A stretch of 64,000 nt of DNA, taken from assembly GCF_902497775.2 (NCBI RefSeq), contig NZ_OZ024668.1, positions 3,952,326 to 4,016,325 on the forward strand, read 5' to 3'. This document shows positions 52,563-63,773 of the stretch, piece after piece. The notes under the pieces were generated by a model, which worked only from the letters and a program-made list of their open reading frames with translations, made no database searches and was not told where the DNA came from. Position numbers and translations under genes: made by a program. Within the stretch, counting starts at the first letter, position 1. Each line of letters begins with the position of its first letter. The DNA is from Pseudomonas fluorescens. Lineage in GTDB: Bacteria; Pseudomonadota; Gammaproteobacteria; Pseudomonadales; Pseudomonadaceae.

Positions 52563-53996
52563 ATGAATTTTCTGCGCCCTACCCTGCTGACGCTGGCCTG
52601 TTTGATGGCGCTCCCCAGCCATGCCGACGACCTGCCGTCACTCGGCGACGCCAGTTCTGCCATTGTCTCCCCGCAACAGGAACACCAACTGGGCCGCGCC
52701 TGGCTCAGCCTGCTGCGAGGCAATGTCAATCAACTGAACGATCCCCAGCTCAAGGATTACGTCGAAACCAGCGTCTACCGCCTGGCCGAAACCAGCCAGT
52801 TGCAGGACCGGCGCCTGGAGTTCATTCTCATCGACAGCCGTGAACTCAACGCCTTCGCCGCCCCTGGCGGGATCGTCGGGGTCAACGGCGGACTGTTTCT
52901 CAATGCCCAGACCGAAGGCGAGTACGCCTCAGTGCTGGCCCACGAACTGGCGCACTTGTCCCAGCGCCACTTCGCCCGTGGCGTCGAGGCCCAGCAGCGT
53001 ATGCAGCTGCCGATGATGGGCGCGCTGCTGATCGGTATCGTCGCCGCCGCTGCAGGCGCCGGTGATGCCGGTATTGCCGCGATTGCCGGTACCCAGGCGG
53101 CGGCCATCCAGGAACAGCGGCGCTTCTCCCGGCAGAACGAACAGGAAGCCGACCGCATCGGTATCCTCAACCTGGAAAAGGCCGGCTACGATCCGCGCAA
53201 CATGCCGACCATGTTCGAGCGCCTGATGCGTCAGTACCGCTATGACGCCAAGCCGCCGGAATTCCTCCTGACTCACCCGGTCACCGAATCGCGGATCGCC
53301 GACACCCGCAACCGCGCCGAACAGGCGCCCAAGGGCGGCACCGAAGACAGCAAGCGCTATCAGCTGATTCGCGCCCGGGTGGCGTTGATCTACGAAGGCA
53401 CCCCAGGTCTTGCGGCCAAGCGCTTCCAGGCGCAGCTCGATGAAAACCCGCAGCAAGATGCCGCTCGTTACGGCCTGGCGCTGGCGCAGATCAAGGGTGG
53501 ACGCCTGAACGAGGCGCGCGAAAACCTCAAGCCGCTGCTGGCCAAGGCGCCCAACGACATCACCTACAACTTGGCGCAGATCGACCTGGACATCACCAAC
53601 AATCGCTTACCCGATGCCCAGCAGCGCGTCGAGCGGATGCGTGGCCTGTACCCGGCCAACTACCCGCTGCAACAGGCGCGCATCGACCTGCTGCTCAAGC
53701 AGAACCGCCCTGCCGAGGCAGAGAAGGCGCTGGATGCGCTGCTCAAGAATCGTCCGGAAGATCCGGATGTCTGGTATGACGTAGCGGAAGTACGTGGTTT
53801 GTCGGGCAACACCATCGGCCTGCACCAGGCCCGCGCCGAATACTTTGCCCTGGTGGGCGATTTCGACCAGGCCTTGCAGCAGCTCGACTACGCCAAGCAG
53901 CGCGCCGGCAACAACTTTGTCCTGGCGTCGAAGATCGATGCGCGTCAGCGCGAGCTGATGGAGCAGCAGCGGATGGTCAAGGACATGATGCGCTAA
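52563..53996 (+). CDS. bepA: Periplasmic M48 metalloprotease, BepA/YfgC-like
   Basis: A 477-residue exported protein: signal peptide MNFLRPTLLTLACLMALPSHA, an M48 metallopeptidase domain with VLAHELAHLSQRHFARG and the third ligand in RQNEQEADRIGIL. C-terminal TPR repeats start at about residue 270 (AARYGLALAQIKGGRLNEAR). BepA helps LPS-transport and BAM-substrate assembly or degrades stalled LptD in Escherichia; the same role is inferred here. The ATG at 52563 starts the signal peptide. A REP pair follows. Confidence 0.9.
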   Translation: MNFLRPTLLTLACLMALPSHADDLPSLGDASSAIVSPQQEHQLGRAWLSLLRGNVNQLNDPQLKDYVETSVYRLAETSQLQDRRLEFILIDSRELNAFAAPGGIVGVNGGLFLNAQTEGEYASVLAHELAHLSQRHFARGVEAQQRMQLPMMGALLIGIVAAAAGAGDAGIAAIAGTQAAAIQEQRRFSRQNEQEADRIGILNLEKAGYDPRNMPTMFERLMRQYRYDAKPPEFLLTHPVTESRIADTRNRAEQAPKGGTEDSKRYQLIRARVALIYEGTPGLAAKRFQAQLDENPQQDAARYGLALAQIKGGRLNEARENLKPLLAKAPNDITYNLAQIDLDITNNRLPDAQQRVERMRGLYPANYPLQQARIDLLLKQNRPAEAEKALDALLKNRPEDPDVWYDVAEVRGLSGNTIGLHQARAEYFALVGDFDQALQQLDYAKQRAGNNFVLASKIDARQRELMEQQRMVKDMMR

Positions 53997-54009
53997 GACC
54001 GCATGAGGC

Positions 54010-54098
54010 TGCTTCGCAGCCTATCGCCGGCAAGGCCGGCTCCCACAGTAGATTTGCATGCACCGAACCTGTGGGAGCTGGCTTGCCAGCGATGGGGC
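54010..54098. repeat. REP-like inverted pair between bepA and nadA
   Basis: CGCCGGCAAGGCCGGCTCCC and CTGTGGGAGCTGGCTTGCCA flank a short spacer with TTGCATGCA. This is a second REP subtype (GGCTTGCCAGCGAT) than the one near 3.4 kb. It lies between convergent genes. Confidence 0.7.
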
Positions 54099-54100
54099 CG

Positions 54101-55159
54101 TCAGGCGTTACCGGACAACTTCATCCGCGCCGCCTGGGTAAAGTCGAGCATGCGCTTGAGCGGCTTGATCGCCTGGGGGATCAGCGCCGGCTCAACGAAG
54201 ATCTCGTTGCTGCCCTCACGCAGGCACTGCAAGGTGCGCTCCAGGGTATTCATGGCCATCCACGGGCAATGCGCGCAGCTGCGGCAGGCCGCGCCGTTAC
54301 CGGCGGTGGGCGCTTCGATGAAGATCTTGTCCGGGCACAGCTGCTGCATCTTGTAGAAGATGCCGCGGTCGGTGGCGACGATGAAGGTCTTGTTCGGCAG
54401 GGTCTGCGCCGCAGCAATCAGCTGGCTGGTGGAACCTACCGCGTCGGCCAGGTCAATCACCGCCTCGGGCGACTCCGGGTGCACCAGGATGGCCGCATCC
54501 GGGTACAGCGCCTTCATGTCGGCCAGCTGGCGCGACTTGAACTCTTCGTGGACGATGCAAGCACCGTCCCACAACAGCATGTCGGCGCCGGTCTGCTTCT
54601 GGATATAGCGGCCCAGGTGCTGGTCCGGGCCCCAGATGATGGTCTCGCCGTTGTCCATCAGGCTTTCGACGATTTCCAGCGCGCAACTGGAGGTCACCAC
54701 CCAGTCAGCCCGGGCTTTTACCGCCGCCGAGGTGTTGGCATACACCACCACGGTGCGCTCGGGGTGTTTGTCGCAGAACGCGGAGAACTCATCCACCGGG
54801 CAACCCAAGTCCAGCGAACAGGTCGCTTCCAGGGTCGGCATCAGCACGCGCTTTTCCGGAGTGAGTATCTTGGCCGTCTCGCCCATGAAGCGCACACCGG
54901 CCACCACTACGGTCGTGGCCGCGTGATTCTTGCCAAAGCGGGCCATTTCCAGCGAGTCGGACACGCAACCGCCGGTTTCCTCGGCCAGGGCCTGGATCAC
55001 CGGGTCGCAATAGTAATGGGCAACCAGCACCGCATTTTGCGCCTTGAGCTCGGCGGCAATGGCGGCGCGGTAGTCGGCCTCTTGCTCGGGTGTCAGCGGC
55101 TTGGGCTGCTTGGCATCGAGGTGGGCCTGGACGAGAAGGCGTTCGGAAATCTGGGTCAT
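54101..55159 (-). CDS. nadA: Quinolinate synthase A
   Basis: A 352-residue NadA. The three [4Fe-4S] cysteines are in [20 protein letters not shown] and [29 protein letters not shown] and [15 protein letters not shown] are family signatures. It makes quinolinate from iminoaspartate and dihydroxyacetone phosphate in NAD synthesis. The ATG at 55159 (MTQISERLL) is chosen; upstream codons do not belong to the family. Convergent with bepA. Confidence 0.95.
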   Translation of the reverse strand: MTQISERLLVQAHLDAKQPKPLTPEQEADYRAAIAAELKAQNAVLVAHYYCDPVIQALAEETGGCVSDSLEMARFGKNHAATTVVVAGVRFMGETAKILTPEKRVLMPTLEATCSLDLGCPVDEFSAFCDKHPERTVVVYANTSAAVKARADWVVTSSCALEIVESLMDNGETIIWGPDQHLGRYIQKQTGADMLLWDGACIVHEEFKSRQLADMKALYPDAAILVHPESPEAVIDLADAVGSTSQLIAAAQTLPNKTFIVATDRGIFYKMQQLCPDKIFIEAPTAGNGAACRSCAHCPWMAMNTLERTLQCLREGSNEIFVEPALIPQAIKPLKRMLDFTQAARMKLSGNA

Positions 55160-55357
55160 GATCGCTGGACCTGCAGGCGCATTGAGCGCGTAAGTCGAGT
55201 GTATCACCGAGCCCTGGCAAATCGGCTACAGGCTCCGCAGGCAGGGCAAAACAGCCTTGCACACAGAACCACGGACCAGCTGCGGCCTCGGGTTTTTATA
55301 GGATGCCGAAGGCTACAGATAATCGGATGAATTCAAAAGGTTTTTTTAGTGAAACAA

Positions 55358-55379
55358 GCCCGGGGCGGGCGCCCCGGGC
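55358..55379 (-). terminator. Terminator of the YdgA-like gene
   Basis: GCCCGGGGCG / CGCCCCGGGC, a 10-bp stem with a 2-base loop, lies 8 bases after the stop codon of the minus-strand gene. It is followed by TTGTTTCACTAAAAAAAC, a weak T-run. Confidence 0.7.
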
Positions 55380-55386
55380 CTGAACA

Positions 55387-56883
55387 TCAACCGCCGGTCG
55401 CCTGCATCGCGCTGGCGTTGGCCATGATCACGCTGGCGAACTGCTCGACGGTCATCTTCTGGCCGTTGAAGTCGACCATGCCATCGGCATAGTGCAGCGA
55501 GGTAACGATGTCGTTGCCCTCGACCTTGGCCATCTGGCTTTGCACCGCCATCATGCTGACCATTTCCCCGGCCTGGGCCGCTTGCTGGGAGACGATAGCC
55601 GCATCGGTCTGGCCTTCGAACTGCGCCTGCAGGGTCGCCAGGTCACCGATCATCGGCTTGGACAGCGACAGCTTGCTCTGCAGTTGGGTAATCAACTGCT
55701 TGTACAGCTCCTCTGGTGGCAGCTCCAGGGAGGTCGGGTTGGCCAGGTCAACGCTGAAGCTGAAACGGCTTTCACCATTGGCAGTCTTGAACGACAGGTT
55801 CTCCAGGGCGATCTGCGGCTTGGCCGCCAGCAGACGCTGGACATCGCTGCGCACCTGGGCTTTTTCAGCGTCGGTCATTGCCAGGTCCGGCATGCCTGCA
55901 CCTTCGGCAGCGGCCTGCTGGAACTCCGGCAGACGGCTCTGGTACCAGCCGAACAGCGCCTGCATGGCCGGGATGTCGAGACGCTTGAGGCTCCAGACCA
56001 TCTCACCGGCACCGATTGCCTTGCCGTCAAAGTTGATGTCGCCAACCTTGTATTCCATGCGCGCCGAGAGCTTGTCACCGTCGTTCTTGTACTCGTTGTT
56101 CTGCGCCAGGCCCTTGAGTATCAGGACCTTTTGCTCGTCACCGAAGGTTGCGACAGTATCAGCCACGGCCATGTCCATCTTGCCGACATAGAAGCCGAAC
56201 GGCGTCTTGGTCATGTCGCCGGTCAGGCTCAGGCCCTTGATCTCGACTTTCAGCACTTTGCTGTCGGGGTCAACCAGGTTCAGGCTCAGGCCGGCCGACT
56301 GGCCGGTGAGCTGCACGCGTTCAGCGCCTTCGTTGCCGTGGCCACTGATTTCAAGCCCGGAGAACTTCAGCGACGAGCCGTCCTTGCTCCACTCTATCGG
56401 CGCCACCTGGAAAGCACTGTCCATCGAGCGATCGTAGCCGTAGGCGACCTGGCCTTGCAGCGGCGAAACGTCCTTGGTCAGGGCGAACCAGTCGGCGGTG
56501 GCAGCGTCTTTTTCCAGGCGGTAATGGCTGGCAGCCATGACCGGCATCAGCTTCAGTGCCTTGACCCGCGACAGCGGCAACGGTCCGTGTTCGATCTGGT
56601 CGACAAAATTCAGCTCGAAGCTTTTGCTGTCTTCGCCAACCTGCAGGTTCTTTACCTTGAGGCGGTATTTGGCGGTACTGCTGAACAGACGGCTGTCCAG
56701 CGATACCAGCTCAAGCTCCACGAGGGTGTCCATACCCACCAGCGCCTGCTTGGTCTGGGCGTTGGATTCGGCGATGGTGGTTTCCAGCACGCCGGGCAGT
56801 TGCTTGCCGGTGTACCAGGCACCCGCGGTGCACACCGCTGCCACTGCCACTGCGAGGCCGAGTACGCCTGTAGATTTCTTCAT
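55387..56883 (-). CDS. YdgA family protein (DUF945)
   Basis: A 498-residue protein with one N-terminal membrane helix (MKKSTGVLGLAVAVAAVCTA) and a long periplasmic domain resembling YdgA/DUF945 (YTGKQLPGVLETTIAESNAQ, VELELVSLDSRLFSSTAKYR, LEISGHGN, WSLKRLDIPAMQALFGWY). The function is unknown; an AsmA-like envelope role has been suggested for relatives. The start is MKKSTGVL at 56883; a Met six codons upstream (56901) is the alternative, but neither has a strong ribosome site. Confidence 0.85.
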   Translation of the reverse strand: MKKSTGVLGLAVAVAAVCTAGAWYTGKQLPGVLETTIAESNAQTKQALVGMDTLVELELVSLDSRLFSSTAKYRLKVKNLQVGEDSKSFELNFVDQIEHGPLPLSRVKALKLMPVMAASHYRLEKDAATADWFALTKDVSPLQGQVAYGYDRSMDSAFQVAPIEWSKDGSSLKFSGLEISGHGNEGAERVQLTGQSAGLSLNLVDPDSKVLKVEIKGLSLTGDMTKTPFGFYVGKMDMAVADTVATFGDEQKVLILKGLAQNNEYKNDGDKLSARMEYKVGDINFDGKAIGAGEMVWSLKRLDIPAMQALFGWYQSRLPEFQQAAAEGAGMPDLAMTDAEKAQVRSDVQRLLAAKPQIALENLSFKTANGESRFSFSVDLANPTSLELPPEELYKQLITQLQSKLSLSKPMIGDLATLQAQFEGQTDAAIVSQQAAQAGEMVSMMAVQSQMAKVEGNDIVTSLHYADGMVDFNGQKMTVEQFASVIMANASAMQATGG

Positions 56884-56937
56884 GAATTGTTTCGCTTCCA
56901 TTTGTAGAGAGTTGTTGCTTTGGCTAAGCCTTGCGGC

Positions 56938-57807
56938 CTATTCGTTGACGTCCATGTACTCGCGGGCCCAGACGATGTAGTCGTCCGGCTGCGTGTAGGT
57001 ATGGGTAAGTTCGGTGGCGCTCAGGTCCGAGGTGCTGCAGGTGATGCGGCGCTGCTCGCGCAGGCAGTCGTAGGTGGCCTTGATCGCGGCAAAGTAGGCG
57101 CCATGGCCATCGACGGCAATGCGCACGCCTAGCTCGGCCAGGCGCGCATCGTCGTGCAGTTGCGGGTTGCCGTAGGTCACCAGCATCAGCGGCACGCTCA
57201 GGTGCGCGGCAATCTGTTCCAGGTGCTCGAAGTCGCGGATGCCGACAATGCACAAGGCGTCAGCCCCAGCGTTCTGGTAGGCCACGGTGCGAGCGATGAC
57301 TTCTTCGGTAGCAATTAGCGCGGCGTTGGTCCGGGCAATGATCGACAGCTCCGGATCAACCCGCGCCTCCAGCGCCGCACGGATCTTGCCGACGCCTTCG
57401 GCGATGCTGATCAGGTCGGTGGACTTGCGCCCGAACTGGGCCGGCAGCAGGGTGTCCTCGATGGTCAGCGCGGCAATCCCGGCACGCTCAAGCTCGGTCA
57501 CCGTGCGCATCACGTTGAGCGCGTTGCCATAGCCGTGGTCGGCGTCGGCGATCACCGGCAACTGGGCCACCCGGCCGATCCGCGTCGCCTGCTCGGCGAA
57601 CTCGCTGAGGCTGATCAGGGCAAAGTCAGGGGCGGCCAGCACCTGCAGGGAGGCCACCGAGCCACCGAGGATACCCACCTCAAAGCCCAGGTCGGCGGCA
57701 ATACGCGCCGACATCGGGTCGAAAACGGAGGCGGTGTGGTAGCAGGCAGGTGAGGCAAGCAGTTGACGGAACGCGCGACGCAGGTCTTGGTGGGAGGCTC
57801 TTGGCAT
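56938..57807 (-). CDS. Oxaloacetate decarboxylase-like protein (PEP mutase/isocitrate lyase superfamily)
   Basis: A 289-residue protein of the isocitrate lyase/PEP mutase superfamily. [20 protein letters not shown], the metal-binding [13 protein letters not shown] and [14 protein letters not shown] are visible. The length and sequence match, from memory, P. aeruginosa PA4872, shown to decarboxylate oxaloacetate. It should act as a Mg-dependent beta-ketoacid decarboxylase in the cytoplasm. Neighbours are a DUF945 gene downstream and an AraC regulator upstream on the same strand. Confidence 0.85.
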   Translation of the reverse strand: MPRASHQDLRRAFRQLLASPACYHTASVFDPMSARIAADLGFEVGILGGSVASLQVLAAPDFALISLSEFAEQATRIGRVAQLPVIADADHGYGNALNVMRTVTELERAGIAALTIEDTLLPAQFGRKSTDLISIAEGVGKIRAALEARVDPELSIIARTNAALIATEEVIARTVAYQNAGADALCIVGIRDFEHLEQIAAHLSVPLMLVTYGNPQLHDDARLAELGVRIAVDGHGAYFAAIKATYDCLREQRRITCSTSDLSATELTHTYTQPDDYIVWAREYMDVNE

Positions 57808-57860
57808 GGTCTTTCCAGGCTATCGACTTCATTTAGTAGGTCGAACATTACCACTGCTGG

Positions 57861-58775
57861 CTATCTGACTGACAGCGCCGCGCGTTTGAGCGTCTCGCTG
57901 GGCAGTTCCTTGAACAGCTTGCGGTAGCTGTCGGAAAACCGTCCCAGGTGCCAAAACGACCAGTGCATGGCCACCTCGGCTACGGTGGTGTCGCTGGGCC
58001 GGCAACTGAGCAGTTCTCGTCGCGCACTGTTGAGCCGGCGCAGGCGCAACCACTGCGCCGGAGCCATGCCGGTGAACGTCTTGAAGGCGTGTTGCAACTG
58101 GCGCAAGGACACCCCGGCGACCTGTGAAAGTTCGAGCAAATTGAGCGTTTCTTCGGGGCAATCGGCGGCCCATTCGCCGACTTTACGCATGATCGCCCGC
58201 TCCTCGGTACGCCGCCACAACGCCCCGCGATCAAGACAGATGCACGCATTATCGAGGATGAACAGACAGTCTTCAAACAACTGTTCAGCCAGCGCGTCCT
58301 GGCTGGGCGGGTCGATGGCCTGCGAAATGCGCGTGAGGGTCCCGCTCAGCCAGCGGCTGAACAGCTCGTTCTGCATCGAGTTGAGCGGCGCCATGAACAG
58401 GCCGTCCAGGCGGGCGATGTCCAGACCGTGGCGCTGAACGAATTCCGGGCCGAACACCACGGCCACTTCCTGATAGTTCTCGGGGGTGATCCAGATGTTG
58501 CGGCTTTCGCCATTGAGCACGTAGAGGCTGTGGTCACTGCGGTCGAAACAGAACGCCAGGGAGCCGGCCGGCGCACTGAAGTTCTGCTCGACCCGGGTGT
58601 TCATGCACTCCTCGTAGATCTCCACGCCCTGCAGGTCGAGGCAACGCAACTGGCCGGCGAAATGCCCGGGAGACATCTGTTGGTAATGCTGGGTCCAGCC
58701 TGGGGTGGCACGGACCTGTTCGGTGACATCGGCGGTGTTGAAAGCTTGAACCCGCAAAGGCGTTGACGCTGTCAT
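57861..58775 (-). CDS. AraC-family transcriptional regulator
   Basis: A 304-residue AraC regulator with the double helix-turn-helix at about 205-300 (LNLLELSQVAGVSLRQLQHA, FKTFTGMAPAQWLRLRRL, VAEVAMHWSFWHLGRFSDSY). The N-terminal 200 residues form an effector domain resembling those of EutR-type regulators. It is divergent from the glutamylpolyamine synthetase gene, so it is the likely regulator of the polyamine-type cluster; inducer unknown. The ATG at 58775 follows AGAGCAG. Confidence 0.85.
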   Translation of the reverse strand: MTASTPLRVQAFNTADVTEQVRATPGWTQHYQQMSPGHFAGQLRCLDLQGVEIYEECMNTRVEQNFSAPAGSLAFCFDRSDHSLYVLNGESRNIWITPENYQEVAVVFGPEFVQRHGLDIARLDGLFMAPLNSMQNELFSRWLSGTLTRISQAIDPPSQDALAEQLFEDCLFILDNACICLDRGALWRRTEERAIMRKVGEWAADCPEETLNLLELSQVAGVSLRQLQHAFKTFTGMAPAQWLRLRRLNSARRELLSCRPSDTTVAEVAMHWSFWHLGRFSDSYRKLFKELPSETLKRAALSVR

Positions 58776-58949
58776 GAGCTGCTCTTTATGCACTCTTTTG
58801 GTGCATTTTAGTCTTGCTGAAAGTGGATAGATCGAATGCGCAAGCGTCACCCAAGATAGACCTCAACGCGCTACAGGGGAAGCCGCTTGGGTGGCAAGCC
58901 GGTCGCAACTGCCGGTCCTGGCGTGGATAAAACCAACAACGAGGTCTTT
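58776..58949. promoter_or_regulatory. Divergent control region, araC-type gene / glutamylpolyamine synthetase
   Basis: 174 bp with two inverted repeats: TGCAC-N7-GTGCA at 58789-58805, just upstream of the AraC gene start, and CACCCAAG (58848) / CTTGGGTG (58886) spaced 30 bp apart. The second pair is a candidate operator for the divergent gene. Confidence 0.5.
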
Positions 58950-60308
58950 ATGAATGCCCCTTTCGATCAGCTGTCTGCGTGGCTGAAAGAACACAAGATT
59001 ACCGAAGTCGAGTGCGTGGTCAGTGATCTGACCGGTATCGCCCGCGGCAAGATCGCACCGACCAACAAGTTCCTGCATGAACGAGGCATGCGCCTGCCGG
59101 AAAGTGTGCTTCTGCAAACGGTAACCGGGGACTTTGTCGACGACGATATCTACTACGACCTGCTCGATCCGGCCGACATCGACATGGTCTGCCGCCCGGA
59201 TTCGGCCGCGGTGTATGTGGTGCCATGGGCCATCGAGCCGACCGCCGTGGTCATTCACGACACCTTCGACAAACAGGGCAACCCGATCGAGTTGTCGCCG
59301 CGCAACGTGCTCAAGAAAGTCCTCAAGCTCTACACCGACAAAGGCTGGCAGCCGATCGTCGCACCGGAGATGGAGTTCTACCTGACCCAGCGCTGCGAAG
59401 ACCCGGACTTGCCGCTGCAAGCGCCACTGGGCCGCTCGGGCCGGGCCGAAAGCGGCCGTCAGTCGTTCTCGATCGATGCTGCCAACGAATTCGACCCGCT
59501 GTTCGAAGACGTCTACGACTGGTGCGAAGCCCAGGGCCTGGACCTCGACACGCTTATTCACGAAGACGGCCCGGCGCAGATGGAAATCAACTTCCGTCAC
59601 GGCGACGCCCTCGACCTGGCCGACCAGATCACCGTGTTCAAGCGCACCATGCGCGAGGCGGCGCTCAAGCACAACGTCACCGCCACCTTCATGGCCAAAC
59701 CTGTGGGCGACGAGCCGGGCAGCGCCATGCACCTGCACCAGAGCGTGGTCGACATCGCCACCGGCAAGCCGATTTTCGTCGACGACAACGGGAACATGAG
59801 CGAGCTGTTTCTGCACCACATCGGCGGCCTGCAAAAATACATCCCCAAAGTGCTGCCGATGTTCGCCCCCAACGTCAACTCGTTCCGCCGCTTCCTGCCC
59901 GACACCTCGGCGCCGGTCAACGTCGAATGGGGCGAAGAGAACCGCACCGTGGGCCTGCGTGTACCAACCTCGAGCCCCGAAGCGATGCGCGTGGAAAACC
60001 GCCTGCCCGGCGCCGATGCCAACCCCTACCTGGCGATTGCCGCCAGCCTGTTGTGCGGCTACCTGGGCATGGTCGAGAAGATCAACCCCAGCGCCCCGGT
60101 ACAGGGCCGCGCCTACGAGAGGCGCAACCTGCGCCTGCCGATCACCATCGAAGACGCCCTGGCGCACATGGAAGACTGCCCGACCATCGAGCAGTACCTG
60201 GGCAGCAAATTCGTGCGTGGCTATGTGGCGGTCAAACGGGCCGAGCACGAGAACTTCAAACGGGTGATCAGTTCCTGGGAACGGGAGTTCCTGCTGCTCA
60301 GCGTCTGA
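58950..60308 (+). CDS. Glutamine synthetase family, gamma-glutamylpolyamine synthetase type
   Basis: A 452-residue type I glutamine-synthetase-fold enzyme. EMEFYLTQRCED is the first metal motif, HEDGPAQMEINF the second, KPVGDEPGSAMHLHQSV the ATP/Glu loop, NSFRRFLPDTSAPVNVEWG the substrate cleft, and ENRLPGADANPYLAIAA the third. The class matches PuuA/SpuI-type enzymes that join glutamate to putrescine or another amine in polyamine breakdown. It starts five bases after GAGG at 58950. It is followed by a polyamine-type binding protein and an FAD oxidase, which fits the gamma-glutamyl route. Confidence 0.85.
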   Translation: MNAPFDQLSAWLKEHKITEVECVVSDLTGIARGKIAPTNKFLHERGMRLPESVLLQTVTGDFVDDDIYYDLLDPADIDMVCRPDSAAVYVVPWAIEPTAVVIHDTFDKQGNPIELSPRNVLKKVLKLYTDKGWQPIVAPEMEFYLTQRCEDPDLPLQAPLGRSGRAESGRQSFSIDAANEFDPLFEDVYDWCEAQGLDLDTLIHEDGPAQMEINFRHGDALDLADQITVFKRTMREAALKHNVTATFMAKPVGDEPGSAMHLHQSVVDIATGKPIFVDDNGNMSELFLHHIGGLQKYIPKVLPMFAPNVNSFRRFLPDTSAPVNVEWGEENRTVGLRVPTSSPEAMRVENRLPGADANPYLAIAASLLCGYLGMVEKINPSAPVQGRAYERRNLRLPITIEDALAHMEDCPTIEQYLGSKFVRGYVAVKRAEHENFKRVISSWEREFLLLSV

Positions 60309-60322
60309 GCCCGAGCTTGTAA

Positions 60323-62742
<2,420 letters not shown>

Positions 62743-62855
62743 GACGCCTTGCCGCCCGTTAAACATCCTTCTTTCCCTTGCGACTGACTCAATTGCAGCT
62801 ACTTTCAGATAAGTCTTTGTTTCAGTGCATGACAGGCTTCGGAGGGAATCGAAGG

Positions 62856-63266
62856 ATGATCGCAGGCCTCAAGCTTTACCCGCGCCAGCACTGGCTGCTC
62901 GGCGGTCTGCTGCTGGCCCTGGCCGGTTGCAGCAATATCGACGCGCGCACCACCGAATATGTCGGCGCGCCCCATGCAGCCCCCACCCGTGCAGCCAATG
63001 TCGAGGTGCTGCGCAGCGAGCCAACCCGCCCCCATGCCCGGCTCGGTGAAATCGTCGTCGATGCCAGCGTCGAGCCGCCACCGCCGATTACCGAAGTCGA
63101 ACAGAAGCTGCGCGAGCAGGCCGCCAGCATCGGCGGCGATGCCGTGGTGGTGGTCTATGACCGGATCCAGCCGGTGTCCGCCTACGTCAGCGGCCCGCTG
63201 TGGGACCGCGATATCCGCACGATCGAAGGGCGCAAGCTAAAAGGCATCGTGATCAAGTACCAGTAG
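62856..63266 (+). CDS. Small lipoprotein, unknown function
   Basis: A 136-residue lipoprotein with lipobox LLLALAGCSN (Cys about residue 26). It then has a proline-rich stretch and a domain with VEQKLREQAASIGGDAVVVVYD and RTIEGRKLKGIVIKYQ, the pattern of YbjQ/YdgH-like small envelope lipoproteins that I cannot name further. The ATG at 62856 has GGAGGG nine bases upstream; Mets at 62778 and 62829 would only lengthen the leader. Confidence 0.65.
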   Translation: MIAGLKLYPRQHWLLGGLLLALAGCSNIDARTTEYVGAPHAAPTRAANVEVLRSEPTRPHARLGEIVVDASVEPPPPITEVEQKLREQAASIGGDAVVVVYDRIQPVSAYVSGPLWDRDIRTIEGRKLKGIVIKYQ

Positions 63267-63319
63267 CTCAAGCGCTTCTAACCGTTTCATTGATCAGGCT
63301 GTCACGTTATGCAAAGGAC

Positions 63320-63764
63320 CTACGCCATTTGCCTCGCGTTGCCCCGGGCGACTTCCTGCCTGTGCCACAACTGCTGCGGGCAACCCTGCCGGTCAGTACC
63401 CGCCCGGATCCGCATGGCGGCTACAGCACCGGCATCGGCATCGGCATCGGCATCGGCGACCTGAACCTGTTCGACATCTTCCTGCTCAAGACCGAAGGCG
63501 TACAGCTGGGCATCGGCCCGCAGATCACTGCGCCAACCGCCGAGCACGACGAACTGGGTACCGGTAAATGGCAGGCGGGCCTCGCGGCCGTTGCCATCGA
63601 TGCCGCGCGGCCGGCTCGGCGCCCGTGTGCAGTACCAGAGCTCGTTTGCCGGTGACCATGACCGGGCGCACGTGGAGTCGGCCACCCTGCAGCCATTCAT
63701 CATTCACAACCTGCCCAAGGGTTGGTACCTGCGCTCCACCGCCACCTGGACCTTCGACAAGTAA
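63320..63764 (+). pseudogene. Remnant of outer-membrane transporter (PF13557-type), copy A
   Basis: In frame, LLRATLPVSTRPDPHGGYST, then GDLNLFDIFLLKTEGVQLGI and TAPTAEHDELGTGKWQAGLA are typical of the MetA-pathway/SphA-like outer-membrane family. The frame then shifts at about 63600 and continues as RLGARVQYQSSFAGDHDRAH and FIIHNLPKGWYLRSTATWTF, ending in a stop after FDK. The N-terminal signal and the final strands are missing. A GGCATC repeat (four copies, 63431-63454) adds extra Gly-Ile pairs. It is not expected to be functional. Confidence 0.7.
63431..63454 (+). repeat. GGCATC tandem repeat x4
   Basis: Four head-to-tail hexamers followed by GGCGAC, inside copy A, encoding Gly-Ile repeats where the family has a single GIGD. 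Probably a slippage expansion in a decaying gene. Confidence 0.85.
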
Positions 63765-63773
63765 GGACTACTG

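Noticed and set aside
63431..63454. GGCATC array considered as CRISPR or clustered regulatory repeats
   Set aside because: Units are six bases, contiguous, without spacers, and in frame within a protein-coding remnant.
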